A DNA stretch of 64,000 bases from contig NZ_SMLB01000012.1 of the NCBI RefSeq assembly GCF_004349105.1, positions 62,001-126,000 of the forward strand, written 5' to 3'. The position numbers and the translations under genes are program-made. Position 1 is the stretch's first letter. The number at the start of each line of letters is the position of its first letter. Origin of the DNA: Jiangella aurantiaca (GTDB lineage: Bacteria > Actinomycetota > Actinomycetes > Jiangellales > Jiangellaceae). Positions 1 through 7,871 of the stretch are shown here, piece after piece. A model generated the notes under the pieces. That model was not told where the DNA came from and searched no databases. It worked only from the letters and a program-made list of their open reading frames with translations.

Positions 1-226
1 GGGCGGCCTGGTGGCAGACGGCGTCGACGTCGCCGACGGCGTGCGCGACGGTGTCGGCGTCGCGCAGGTCGGCCACGCGCAGGTCGACCCCGTCCGGCAG
101 ATGCGCGGGCGGCTCGGCATGCGCGGCCAGGGAGTCGAGCACGACCACCTCGGCGCCCTGCTCGGCCAGCTGGTCGACGACGTGCCCGCCGATGAAGCCG
201 GCGCCGCCGGTGACGAGGACTCGCAT
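1..226 (-). CDS. NAD-dependent epimerase/dehydratase, N-terminal part (runs off window)
   Basis: The first 75 or so codons of a short-chain sugar-nucleotide epimerase are present; the rest lies left of the window. The start is the ATG at 226-224, preceded by an AAGGAG ribosome site. The N-terminus begins MRVLVTGGAGFIGGHVVDQL, which carries the GxxGxxG dinucleotide-binding motif of a Rossmann fold. A conserved VDLRVADLRD stretch and the HQAA turn of the extended SDR family follow. It is last in a leftward run (response regulator, kinase, membrane protein, epimerase) and starts 17 nt after the membrane-protein stop. A GalE-like or sugar-modifying role is likely, but the substrate cannot be read from this fragment. 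Confidence 0.88.
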   Translation of the reverse strand, partial: MRVLVTGGAGFIGGHVVDQLAEQGAEVVVLDSLAAHAEPPAHLPDGVDLRVADLRDADTVAHAVGDVDAVCHQAA

Positions 227-242
227 CGCATCTCCTTCGTGT

Positions 243-1562
243 TCACCAGGGTGAGCGCAGCGCCGCCTGGAGGACGACGGCGACGGCGACCTGCAGCGCG
301 AGCCATCGCCTGGCCCCACCGGCCGACGTCGCCAGCGCGCCGCCGGCCAGCAGCACCAGCGGCATGAATGGCTGCCAGATCCGCTCGGTCTCGGCAGACG
401 ACAGCCCGGACAGGTCGGCGAGCAGCACCGCAGCCAGCCCCGAGCCGACGACGAGCCAGGCTCGCCGATCGCGCAGCCGGGCCAGCCCGGCCGCCGTCGC
501 CGGGCCGACGGCCAGCGCGAAGACCGCCAGGTTGGCCAGCAGGAAGTACTCGTACGGACGGTCCGCGCCCACGCCGGCGTAGTACTGGACGCGGGTCGCG
601 GCCAGCCCGTCGAGCCACCAGAACCCCCAGAGGAGCGGCAGCGCCACGACGACGGCGCCCGCCCCGGCCGCGACGGCCAGTACGGCCGGCCTGCGTCGCC
701 ACAGCGCGACCGCAGCGATCGGCGCCGCGAGCAGCGCGACGCCGTAGGAGAACAGCAGCGCCAGCCCGAACACCGCGCCGCCGGCACCCGCCAGCGCCCA
801 CCGCGATCGGCCGGCCCGGCCGGTCGCGATCACCACCAGCACCACACCGGTCAGCGCCAGCCCGCCGAAGACGACGTCCGCGTTGGTGTGCCAGACGGCC
901 GCCGGTGCCAGCACGAGGAACGGCGCGGCCCGGCGGGCGGACCGCTCCGACACGACCTCGCGGGCGATCACCAGCGCCGCGACGGCCGCGGCGGCGACGC
1001 CCGCCATCGCGAGCGCCGTCTCCCACCCGGAACCGGACAACCCCGCGCGGGCCGACGCCCACAGCGCCAGCACCAGTCCCGGCGGGTGCGCCTGCAGATG
1101 GACCGGGACGGCGTCCTGGTGCTCGACGTACGTGCGCAGGAACGCCGCCGGACCGCCGCGCTCGTCGACCAGCCCGATGTGCCGGCCGTACGCCTGCCCG
1201 ATGTCGGCGAAACCGTCAACGCCGTCGACCGCGGCCAGCGCCAGGCTCCAGCCGATCGCCGTCGCCGCCACCGCGCCGAGCACCCGCCGCCACGGCCAGC
1301 GCGCCGCGAGCCCGGGCAGCACCAGCACGGCCGCCGCGCCTGCGGCGACCGGCGCGGCCAGCCGCCAGACCGGCGCGAGCTCCCAGCGGCCGTACAGCGG
1401 GATGGCGCCCAGATGCAGGTCGTCGGCGGGCAGGGCCAGGCCCCAGACCCGGGCGGTCACCAGCAGCAGGACCCATCCGGCCAGCACCCAGACGACGACC
1501 GTCCGGCGGCGCGGCGCCCTGGCCTGCACCGGCCGGGCCGCGAGCGCCGCGGACTCCGTCAC
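243..1562 (-). CDS. polytopic membrane protein, probable GT-C type glycosyltransferase
   Basis: A 439-residue protein with about ten hydrophobic helices. The start is the GTG at 1562, which overlaps the stop of the kinase gene as GTGA; upstream in-frame codons lie inside the kinase gene. The periplasmic-loop stretch HPPGLVLALWAS and the late ERIWQPFMP motif recall polyprenol-phosphate-sugar dependent GT-C transferases, a family that is highly divergent in sequence. No soluble domain is seen. It sits between a two-component system and a sugar epimerase, opposite an operon with two more transferases, so a role in decorating a cell-envelope glycan is plausible. It is similar in size and setting to Mycobacterium Rv0541c, which I recall being assigned to methylthioxylose transfer; that parallel is inference from gene order. 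Confidence 0.7.
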   Translation of the reverse strand: MTESAALAARPVQARAPRRRTVVVWVLAGWVLLLVTARVWGLALPADDLHLGAIPLYGRWELAPVWRLAAPVAAGAAAVLVLPGLAARWPWRRVLGAVAATAIGWSLALAAVDGVDGFADIGQAYGRHIGLVDERGGPAAFLRTYVEHQDAVPVHLQAHPPGLVLALWASARAGLSGSGWETALAMAGVAAAAVAALVIAREVVSERSARRAAPFLVLAPAAVWHTNADVVFGGLALTGVVLVVIATGRAGRSRWALAGAGGAVFGLALLFSYGVALLAAPIAAVALWRRRPAVLAVAAGAGAVVVALPLLWGFWWLDGLAATRVQYYAGVGADRPYEYFLLANLAVFALAVGPATAAGLARLRDRRAWLVVGSGLAAVLLADLSGLSSAETERIWQPFMPLVLLAGGALATSAGGARRWLALQVAVAVVLQAALRSPW

Positions 1563-2755
1563 GCCGGGAGCCGGATGGTGAATCGGCACCCGCGGTCGTG
1601 GTTGGCGACCTCGACGGAGCCGGCGTGCGCCTCGACCAGGCCGCGGGCGATGGCCAGTCCCAGCCCGCCGCCGCCGGCGTCGCGGCCGCGCGCGGTGTCG
1701 CCGCGGAAGGCGACGTCGAACACGCGGTCCAGGTCGGGTTCCGGGATACCGCCGCACTCGTCGATGACCTGCAGCACGGCGCCGTCGTGGTCGCGGCCGC
1801 ACCGGACGACGACGCGGCCGCCTGCGGGCGTGTGCCGGATGGCGTTGTCGAGCAGGTTGTTCAGGGCGCGGGAGAACTCGCGGGCCGACACCTCCGTAGC
1901 GGGCAGGTCGTCGAGCTCCTCGACCAGTTGCACGCCCTTGACCGAGGCGTGCGAGGCCGCACCGGCCAGCGACTCGGCGACCGCGTCGCCGATCGAGACC
2001 AGCTCGGGCCCGAGCCGCACGGTGCCGCTGTTGATCCGCGACAGCTCGAACAGGTCGTCGACCAGGGCGGTGAGCCGTTCGGCGTCGCCGCGGATCTGCC
2101 GGTGGTAGCGCTGGACGGTGGCGGCGTCGTCGGCCACCTCGTCGTCGAGCGCCTCCGCCATCGCGCGGATCGTCGCCAGCGGGCTGCGCAGGTCGTGCGA
2201 CACCCAGGCGATCAGCTCGCGCCGCGACGCCTCCAGCGCGCGCTCGCGCCGCCGCGACTCGTCCAGCCGGGCGGACACGTCGGCGAGTTCCGCCGCGAGC
2301 GTGGCCAGCTCGCCGGGACCGGTGACCGCCGCCGGTCCATCCCCGCCGTCGACCATCGTGCGGGCCAGGTGCCCGACCTGCCTCGTCCCGGTGCCGATGT
2401 CGTCGCCGAGCTGCAGCGCCGCGCCGACCGCCATGGCCGTCGCGACCGCGACGACGACGAACAACGCCATGAGGTCGTGCGTCGAGATGAACATCGCCAG
2501 CGCCGCGGCCACGACGCCGGCCACCGTCATGAGCAGCGACGACACAGCGACGACGAGCACCTGGGTGCGCACCGGGCGGCCGCGGAACCGGCGTAGCACG
2601 GTGGCGCCGGCGAGGAACGCCGCGCCGGCGGCGAGCGCCGTCACCGCGACGAGGATCACGGTGTCGCGGGTCGGGATGCCGGCGGAGGCGGCGATGACGC
2701 CGGCCACGACGAGGCCGGTCGCCAGGACCGAGACGGTGGTGGCCTGCCGGGTCAT
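1559..2755 (-). CDS. two-component sensor histidine kinase
   Basis: A 398-residue membrane histidine kinase starting at the ATG at 2755, which overlaps the regulator stop as ATGA. Two hydrophobic pairs (about residues 8-55 and 65-115) precede a linker. The dimerisation/phosphoacceptor box reads SHDLRSPLATIRA with His187, followed by the N box (NNLLDNAIRHTP), the G1 region DECGGIPEPDL and the glycine-rich GGGLGLAIARGL lid. There is no large extracellular sensor domain, so it probably senses a membrane or intramembrane cue. The cognate regulator is the gene directly upstream, and the membrane transferase follows with a 4-nt overlap. Translational coupling suggests that the signalling pair and the envelope genes are made together. 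Confidence 0.95.
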   Translation of the reverse strand: MTRQATTVSVLATGLVVAGVIAASAGIPTRDTVILVAVTALAAGAAFLAGATVLRRFRGRPVRTQVLVVAVSSLLMTVAGVVAAALAMFISTHDLMALFVVVAVATAMAVGAALQLGDDIGTGTRQVGHLARTMVDGGDGPAAVTGPGELATLAAELADVSARLDESRRRERALEASRRELIAWVSHDLRSPLATIRAMAEALDDEVADDAATVQRYHRQIRGDAERLTALVDDLFELSRINSGTVRLGPELVSIGDAVAESLAGAASHASVKGVQLVEELDDLPATEVSAREFSRALNNLLDNAIRHTPAGGRVVVRCGRDHDGAVLQVIDECGGIPEPDLDRVFDVAFRGDTARGRDAGGGGLGLAIARGLVEAHAGSVEVANHDRGCRFTIRLPA

Positions 2756-3453
2756 GGCTGGAACCGGTAGCCGACGCCGCGGACGGTGAGCAGGTGCTGC
2801 GGCGCCGACGCGTCGTCCTCGATCTTCTCCCGCAGCCGCCGCAGATGCACCGTCACGGTGGAGGTGTCGCCGAAGCGCCAGCCCCACACGGCCTCGAGCA
2901 GTTCCTCGCGCCGGTAGGCCACGCCCGGATGCGTCATGAAGTGCACGAGCAGATCGAACTCCTTGGTCGTGAGGGCCACCAGCTCGCCGCTCCGCCGCAC
3001 CTGGTGGGCGACCAGGTCGACCTCGCAGCCGGCGCCAGTCAGCTGGCGCGCCGCGGTCGACGGTGTGACGTTCCCGGCCGCCGCCCGGCGCAGCACCGCC
3101 TTGACCCGGGCGGACAGCTCACGGGGTGAGAACGGCTTGGTGACGTAGTCGTCGGCGCCGATCTCGAGGCCGGCGATGCGGTCGTTCTCCTCGCCGAGCG
3201 CGGTGAGCATCACCACCGGGATGGGCGCGACCCGGCGCAGCCGGCGGCACAGCTCGAGACCGTCGAGGCCGGGCAGCATGAGGTCGAGCACGATGAGGTC
3301 GGGCAGGGTGTCGAGGGCCTTCGCCAGGCCGGCGGTGCCGTCGGCGGCGTAGTCGACCTCGAAGCCGTCGCGGCGCAGGTACCGCCCGACCACCTCGGAC
3401 AGCGCCGGGTCGTCGTCCACCACCAGCACGCGCTGGGCCGGTCCGGGATCCAT
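2752..3453 (-). CDS. OmpR/PhoB-family response regulator
   Basis: A 233-residue response regulator. The receiver domain (about 8-120) has the acidic pocket D13-D15, the phosphorylation site D57 in LIVLDLMLPG, T84 and K106 in YVTKPFS. The C-terminal winged helix (about 135-233) shows the LTTKEFDLLVHF and TVTVHLRRLREKIE segments typical of OmpR-family DNA-binding domains. It heads a leftward operon with the kinase and is transcribed away from the DUF2064 gene across a 113-bp gap, so it could control both arms of the locus. I could not recognise a clear direct-repeat binding site in that gap. Confidence 0.95.
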   Translation of the reverse strand: MDPGPAQRVLVVDDDPALSEVVGRYLRRDGFEVDYAADGTAGLAKALDTLPDLIVLDLMLPGLDGLELCRRLRRVAPIPVVMLTALGEENDRIAGLEIGADDYVTKPFSPRELSARVKAVLRRAAAGNVTPSTAARQLTGAGCEVDLVAHQVRRSGELVALTTKEFDLLVHFMTHPGVAYRREELLEAVWGWRFGDTSTVTVHLRRLREKIEDDASAPQHLLTVRGVGYRFQP

Positions 3454-3566
3454 GGCTCCACCATGCCACTGCCGGTGACCGCTTCGCCCCAGGTCGGGCG
3501 GGCACGGCGGCAGAGTTTCGCGGCTTGTAAGGATCAGGACAGCCGGTCGACCCTACGGTCGGGAGG
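3454..3566. promoter_or_regulatory. divergent intergenic promoter region
   Basis: These 113 bp separate the outward-facing regulator gene and the DUF2064 operon, so both promoters must lie here. The right gene has a GGGAGG tract directly against its GTG start. No convincing -10 or -35 hexamer stands out by eye. Confidence 0.45.
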
Positions 3567-4211
3567 GTGAACGCCACCCAGGTGCTCGTCGTCGCGAAGG
3601 AGCCGGTCCCCGGCCGGGTGAAGACCCGCCTCTGCCCGCCGCTGGACCCCGTCGAGGCTGCGCGCGTCGCCGAGGCGGCCCTCGCCGACACGCTCGACGC
3701 CGTCGCCCGGTGTGGCGCCGACCGGCGCATCCTCGCCCTCGACGGCCGGCCCGGGCCGTGGCTGCCGCCCGGCTTCGAGGTCGTCCGGCAGGTGCGCGGG
3801 CCACTCGGCGCCCGGCTGGCGGCGGCCTGGCGGTACGCCGGCGGCCCGGGCGTCCAGCTGGGCATGGACACCCCGCAGGTGACGCCCTTCCTGCTCGACG
3901 ACGCGCTCCGCCTGATCGTCGAGGGGGGCCCGCGGACGGCGGTGCTCGGGCCGGCCGAGGACGGCGGCTGGTGGGCCCTCGGCCTGTGGCGGTGGCGGCG
4001 CGGTGTCTTCGACGGCGTGCCCATGAGCACGCCGCACACGGGCGCCCGTCAGGCCGAGCGGCTGCGGTCGCTGGGCCTGACGGTGACGCCGCTGCCGGTG
4101 CTGCGCGACATCGACACGGCGGCCGACGCGGTCGCGGTGGCGGACGCGGTCCCGGACTCCCGGACCGCCGGCGTCGTGCGCGCGCTGCTCGCCGGGGCGG
4201 AGCCGCGGTGA
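3567..4211 (+). CDS. DUF2064/TIGR04282-family transferase
   Basis: A 214-residue soluble GT-A-like protein starting at GTG 3567. The opening VLVVAKEPVPGRVKTRLCPP is the signature of the DUF2064 (TIGR04282) family, which NCBI labels an arsenosugar-biosynthesis glycosyltransferase although most members are uncharacterised. A conserved LGMDTPQVTP stretch (the metal-binding DxD-like segment of the fold) and the GPAEDGGWWALGL motif follow. It opens the rightward eight-gene operon and its stop overlaps the next start as GTGA. Mycobacterium Rv0540 is the family member in the methylthioxylose neighbourhood. The activity could be a nucleotidyl or glycosyl transfer; the sequence alone cannot decide. 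Confidence 0.88.
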   Translation: MNATQVLVVAKEPVPGRVKTRLCPPLDPVEAARVAEAALADTLDAVARCGADRRILALDGRPGPWLPPGFEVVRQVRGPLGARLAAAWRYAGGPGVQLGMDTPQVTPFLLDDALRLIVEGGPRTAVLGPAEDGGWWALGLWRWRRGVFDGVPMSTPHTGARQAERLRSLGLTVTPLPVLRDIDTAADAVAVADAVPDSRTAGVVRALLAGAEPR

Positions 4212-5386
4212 CGCTGCCGCGAGTGCCGGAGCGGCTGCGCGCCGTGGGGACGGCCCGCGACGAGGCGCTGCGGCGGCCGGTGCACGATGCGCGCACCGCC
4301 GCGATCCTGGGCATCGCGCTCGGCGCCTGCTTCCTGATCTGCTTCCTGACCGGCCTCTACTCCCACCTGCAGCAGCACCCGGTGGACTGGCTGCCGATCC
4401 CGCCGCGGCCCGCGTCGCTGTACCGGGTGACGCAGGGCCTGCACGTGGCGACCGGCTTCGCCACCGTTCCGCTGCTGCTGGCGAAGCTGTGGTCGGTGTA
4501 CCCGCGGCTGTTCCACTGGCCGCCCGTGACGAGCGCCGCGCACGCCGCCGAGCGGCTCATGCTGGTCCCGCTGGTCTGCGGTGCGGTGTTCCAGCTGTTC
4601 TCCGGCGTGGCCAACGTGTCGCGCTGGTACCCGTGGACGTTCTTCTTCCCCGCCGCGCACTACTGGGTCGCGTGGATCACCATCGGCGCGCTGGTCGCGC
4701 ACATCGGTGCGAAGGCGGCGGTCGCCCGCGCGGCACTGGCCCGGCCCGGCCACCCGGTCGCGGCGGCCGCCCCGGGCGCGCTGGGGCGGCGCGGCTTCCT
4801 GGGCGCGGTGGCCGTCGCCATGGGCGTGGTCACCGTCACCACCGCGGGCCAGACGCTGCCGGCGTTGCGCCCCCTGACGCTGTTCGCGCAGCGCCGCCCG
4901 GACATCGGCCCGCAGGGCGTGCCGGTCAACCGCAGCGCCGTCCAGGCCGGCGTCGTCGACGCCGCGGCCGACCCGGCGTACCGGCTGCGGGTCACCGGCG
5001 CCGTGGCGCGGCCGGTCGAGCTCACCGCGGGCGACCTCGACCGGCTGGCGCGCCGCGAGGCCGAGCTGCCGATCGCCTGCGTCGAGGGCTGGAGCGTGTC
5101 GGCCCGGTGGCGCGGCGTCCCGGTCGCCGAGCTGCTGGCGGCGGCCGGCGTCGACCCGCACGACGACGTCACCGTGCGGGTGGAGTCGCTGCAGGCCGGC
5201 GGCCGGTACCGGACATCGGAGCTGAACCACCTGCAGGCCCGCGACTCCGACACCCTGCTGGCCGTCGCCCTGAACGGCGAGCGGCTCGACCTCGACCACG
5301 GGTATCCGTGCCGGCTCATCGGGCCAAACCGGGCCGGCGTGCTGCAGACGAAATGGGTGCGGGACCTGGTGGTGATCCGGGCATGA
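4208..5386 (+). CDS. membrane-anchored molybdopterin oxidoreductase with cytochrome-b-like domain
   Basis: A 392-residue fusion, starting at a GTG that overlaps the upstream stop. Residues 30-175 form about four membrane helices with His53, His57, His79, His151 and His165, which are candidate haem ligands as in cytochrome b561-type or MsrQ-like partners. A twin-arginine motif RRGFLGAVAVA at 194-204 leads into another hydrophobic segment, so the C-terminal domain should end up outside via Tat. That domain (about 235-392) is of the sulfite-oxidase/YedY (MsrP) fold, with the molybdenum-ligating Cys291 in LPIACVEGWS and the conserved RLIGPNRAGVLQTKWVRDL end. The natural substrate is unknown. The MsrP relationship makes sulfoxide chemistry attractive in this sulfur-linked operon, but that is inference. 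Confidence 0.88.
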   Translation: MTLPRVPERLRAVGTARDEALRRPVHDARTAAILGIALGACFLICFLTGLYSHLQQHPVDWLPIPPRPASLYRVTQGLHVATGFATVPLLLAKLWSVYPRLFHWPPVTSAAHAAERLMLVPLVCGAVFQLFSGVANVSRWYPWTFFFPAAHYWVAWITIGALVAHIGAKAAVARAALARPGHPVAAAAPGALGRRGFLGAVAVAMGVVTVTTAGQTLPALRPLTLFAQRRPDIGPQGVPVNRSAVQAGVVDAAADPAYRLRVTGAVARPVELTAGDLDRLARREAELPIACVEGWSVSARWRGVPVAELLAAAGVDPHDDVTVRVESLQAGGRYRTSELNHLQARDSDTLLAVALNGERLDLDHGYPCRLIGPNRAGVLQTKWVRDLVVIRA

Positions 5387-5835
5387 CCGAGCCGGCCGCG
5401 GCGCCGCGGCGGACCCCGTCCGGGCCGTTCTTCTGGACCTGCCTGGTCGCCGGAGCCGGGATCGTCGGCTACGGCCTCGTGGGGGCGTGGGGCGACCGCG
5501 CCGACACGCACCCCGCCGACCTGGCGGTCTGGCTGGGCGGCGCCGGCGTAGCGCACGACGCCGTCGTGGCGCCCGCGGTGATCGTCGTGGCCCTCGGCAC
5601 GCGGTGGCTGCCGCGGGCCGCCCGGCTGCCGGTCCGGCTCGGGCTCGCCCTGACCGCGCTGCTGACGGTGCTGTTCTGGCCGGTGGTGCGTGGCTGGGGG
5701 CGGTCGCCGTCGGTGCCCAGCGCGCTGCCGCTGGAGTACGGCCGCAACCTGCTGGTGGTGCTGGCGCTGATCTGGCTGGTGGTCGGCGCCGTCGTGACGG
5801 CGCGGTGGAGGCGGGAACGGAGGCCGGCCGGATGA
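5383..5835 (+). CDS. small four-helix membrane protein, unknown function
   Basis: A 150-residue protein that starts at an ATG overlapping the upstream stop (ATGA). I see about four hydrophobic helices separated by short loops, with a conserved-looking HPADLAVWLGGAGVAHDAVVAP segment and a basic C-terminus (ARWRRERRPAG). It has no signal peptide or Cys motif. Two membrane histidines could bind haem or metal, but this is weak. It sits between the molybdenum oxidoreductase and the methyltransferase, coupled to both. I do not recognise a named family. Confidence 0.8.
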   Translation: MTEPAAAPRRTPSGPFFWTCLVAGAGIVGYGLVGAWGDRADTHPADLAVWLGGAGVAHDAVVAPAVIVVALGTRWLPRAARLPVRLGLALTALLTVLFWPVVRGWGRSPSVPSALPLEYGRNLLVVLALIWLVVGAVVTARWRRERRPAG

Positions 5836-6422
5836 CCGTGGTGATGCGCGACCGGGACGGGTCCGCGCGGCCGCTGGCGGTGGCCGAATGGACCGCGCCG
5901 GCGACGGCCACCGAGCGGACACTGCTCGCATCTCTGCGCGGACCGGTCCTGGACCTCGGCTGCGGGCCGGGCCGGCTGGTGGTGGCGCTGGCCGAGCTCG
6001 GTGTTCCCGCATTGGGCGTCGACGCGTCGGCGCACGCCGTCGACCAGGCCCGCGCGCGTGGCGCCACCGCGCTGCGCCACTCGGTGTTCGACGCGCTGCC
6101 GGGGGAGGGCCGGTGGCAGAGCGTGCTGCTGCTCGACGGCAACGTCGGCATCGGCGGCGCGCCGGCGGACCTGCTGCGGCGCGTCGCCCGGCTGCTTGCC
6201 GGAGACGGGCGGGTGGTGGTCGAGACCGCACCGCCGGGCGCGGGCTCGTGGCGGGGTGAGGCGCGGCTGGAACGCGACGGCGAGATCAGCGGCTGGTTCC
6301 CGTGGGCTCGAGTGGCCGCCGACGATCTCGCCCGGGTCGCCGCCGCGGCCGGGCTGCGACTGGCCGGGTGGCACGTCGCGGCCGGACGGTGGTTCGCCCG
6401 CGTGGCCCGGGTGGTCGAATGA
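5832..6422 (+). CDS. class I SAM-dependent methyltransferase
   Basis: A 196-residue Rossmann-fold methyltransferase. Motif I is VLDLGCGPGRLVVALAE (about residues 38-54), followed by the acidic end of strand 2 in LGVDASAHAV and motif IV SVLLLDGNVGIGG. The start is the ATG of an ATGA overlap with the membrane-protein stop, and the stop overlaps the GT2 start in the same way. The LDGN.GIGG motif followed by a long post-motif segment is typical of small-molecule methyltransferases found in this actinobacterial gene neighbourhood. The substrate is unknown. Confidence 0.88.
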   Translation: MTVVMRDRDGSARPLAVAEWTAPATATERTLLASLRGPVLDLGCGPGRLVVALAELGVPALGVDASAHAVDQARARGATALRHSVFDALPGEGRWQSVLLLDGNVGIGGAPADLLRRVARLLAGDGRVVVETAPPGAGSWRGEARLERDGEISGWFPWARVAADDLARVAAAAGLRLAGWHVAAGRWFARVARVVE

Positions 6423-7087
6423 TCGACGTCGTCCTGCCGGTGCTGGACGAGGCCGCCGCCATCCCATGGGTGCTCGGCCGGATGCCCGCCGGCTATCGCC
6501 CGATCGTGGTCGACAACGGCTCCGCCGACGGCTCGGCGGCGGTGGCGGCCGCGCACGGCGCCGTCGTCGTCGACGAGCCCAGGCGCGGGTTCGGCGCCGC
6601 CTGCTTCGCGGGCCTGTCGGCGGCGACGTCGGAGGTGGTGTGCTTCATGGACTGCGACGCCTCACTCGACCCGCACGACCTGCCGGACATCGCCGGTGCG
6701 GTCGCCGCGGGGGCGGCGGACCTGGTGCTCGGCGCCCGGCGCGGCCGCGCGATGCCGCCGCACGTCCGGGTGGCCAACCGCTACCTCGCCGGGCGGGTGG
6801 CCGCCTACACCGGCGTCCGGCTCACCGACATCGGGCCCATGCGGGCCGCCCGCCGGGACGCCCTGCTCGGCCTCGGCCTGGCCGACCGGCGGTCAGGCTG
6901 GCCCCTCGAGATGGTGCTGCGCGCCGGACGGGCCGGCTGGCGGGTCGCCGAACGGCCGGTGCCGTACCATCCGCGCACCGGGAAGAGCAAGGTCACCGGC
7001 ACCGTCGGCGGGACCGTCCGCGCGGTGCTGGACATGCGGCGGCGGCTCGCCGAGACCCGTCGCCTGATCGACAAGGAGCAGCGGTGA
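6419..7087 (+). CDS. family 2 glycosyltransferase (polyprenyl-phosphate sugar synthase-like)
   Basis: A 222-residue GT2 enzyme. The N-terminal strand VVLPVLDEAAAIPWVL, the VVDNGSADGSAAVA nucleotide-binding motif, the MDCDASLDP metal-binding (DxD) region and the late basic RTGKSKVTGTVGGTVRA motif match the short GT2 group that includes dolichyl- and polyprenyl-phosphate sugar synthases, but without a C-terminal membrane anchor. Start and stop overlap the neighbours by 4 nt. It corresponds in type and position to Mycobacterium Rv0539, which I recall as part of the methylthioxylose capping pathway. Here it directly precedes an MTA phosphorylase. Confidence 0.9.
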   Translation: MIDVVLPVLDEAAAIPWVLGRMPAGYRPIVVDNGSADGSAAVAAAHGAVVVDEPRRGFGAACFAGLSAATSEVVCFMDCDASLDPHDLPDIAGAVAAGAADLVLGARRGRAMPPHVRVANRYLAGRVAAYTGVRLTDIGPMRAARRDALLGLGLADRRSGWPLEMVLRAGRAGWRVAERPVPYHPRTGKSKVTGTVGGTVRAVLDMRRRLAETRRLIDKEQR

Positions 7088-7842
7088 CACCAGAGATCGG
7101 GATCTTCGGCGGGTCCGGGTTCTACAGCCTCCTCGCCGACGCCGAGACGGTGGACGTGGAGACCGACTGGGGGGCGCCGTCCGCGCCGGTGACGGTGGCC
7201 GACGTCGACGGCGTCGGCGTGGCGTTCCTGCCCCGGCACGGTCAGCACCACGAGCTGCCGCCGAGCCGGGTCAACTACCGCGCCAACGTCGACGCGATGC
7301 GGCGGCTGGGTGTGCACACGCTGGTGGCGCCGTTCGCGGCCGGGTCGCTGCGCCCGGAGATCCGGCCCGGCGACTTCGTCGTCGTCGACCAGCTCGTCGA
7401 CCGCACCTGGGGCCGGGCCGACACCTTCTACGACCGCTTCGACGACGGCCCGCGGCACGTCTCGCTCGCCGACCCCTACACTCTGCGGGTCCGGCGCGCC
7501 CTGCTGGACGCCGGGCGGACGGCCGGGGCGACCATGCACGACGGCGGCACGGTGGTGGTGATCAACGGCCCGCGCTTCTCCACCCGCGCCGAGTCCGCCT
7601 GGCACCGTCAGGCCGGCTGGCACGTCGTCAACATGACGCAGTATCCCGAGGCGGCACTGGCCCGCGAGGCCGGGCTGGACTTCGGTGGCATCGCCCTCGT
7701 CACGGACTACGACACCGGGCTCGACGGCGAGCCGGACGTGCCACCGGTGAGCCAGGACGAGGTCTTCGAGGTGTTCCGCACCAACATCGACCGCGTCCGC
7801 ACCCTGCTGTTCGCCGCCGTCGCCGGCCTGGCGACGCGTTGA
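7084..7842 (+). CDS. mtnP: S-methyl-5'-thioadenosine phosphorylase
   Basis: A 252-residue purine nucleoside phosphorylase-family enzyme of the MTAP branch. It would split 5'-methylthioadenosine with phosphate into adenine and 5-methylthioribose-1-phosphate. Visible motifs are the phosphate loop GGSGFYS (residues 9-15), RHGQHHELPPSRVNYRAN, INGPRFSTRAES and NMTQYPEAALAREAG, all at family spacing. The start is the GTG that overlaps the GT2 stop. No other methionine-salvage gene (mtnA, mtnB and so on) is near. Its coupling to two sugar transferases suggests that its product feeds a sugar-modifying pathway as well as, or instead of, salvage. Confidence 0.93.
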   Translation: MTPEIGIFGGSGFYSLLADAETVDVETDWGAPSAPVTVADVDGVGVAFLPRHGQHHELPPSRVNYRANVDAMRRLGVHTLVAPFAAGSLRPEIRPGDFVVVDQLVDRTWGRADTFYDRFDDGPRHVSLADPYTLRVRRALLDAGRTAGATMHDGGTVVVINGPRFSTRAESAWHRQAGWHVVNMTQYPEAALAREAGLDFGGIALVTDYDTGLDGEPDVPPVSQDEVFEVFRTNIDRVRTLLFAAVAGLATR

Positions 7843-7871
7843 CCCTCCCCGACCCGAAGATCGGAGACACG

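Noticed and set aside
4049-6556. 835-codon minus-strand frame and other frames of more than 500 codons in region 1
   Set aside because: They are shadows of the coupled operon genes, with Arg/Pro/Ser-rich composition and no conserved motif.
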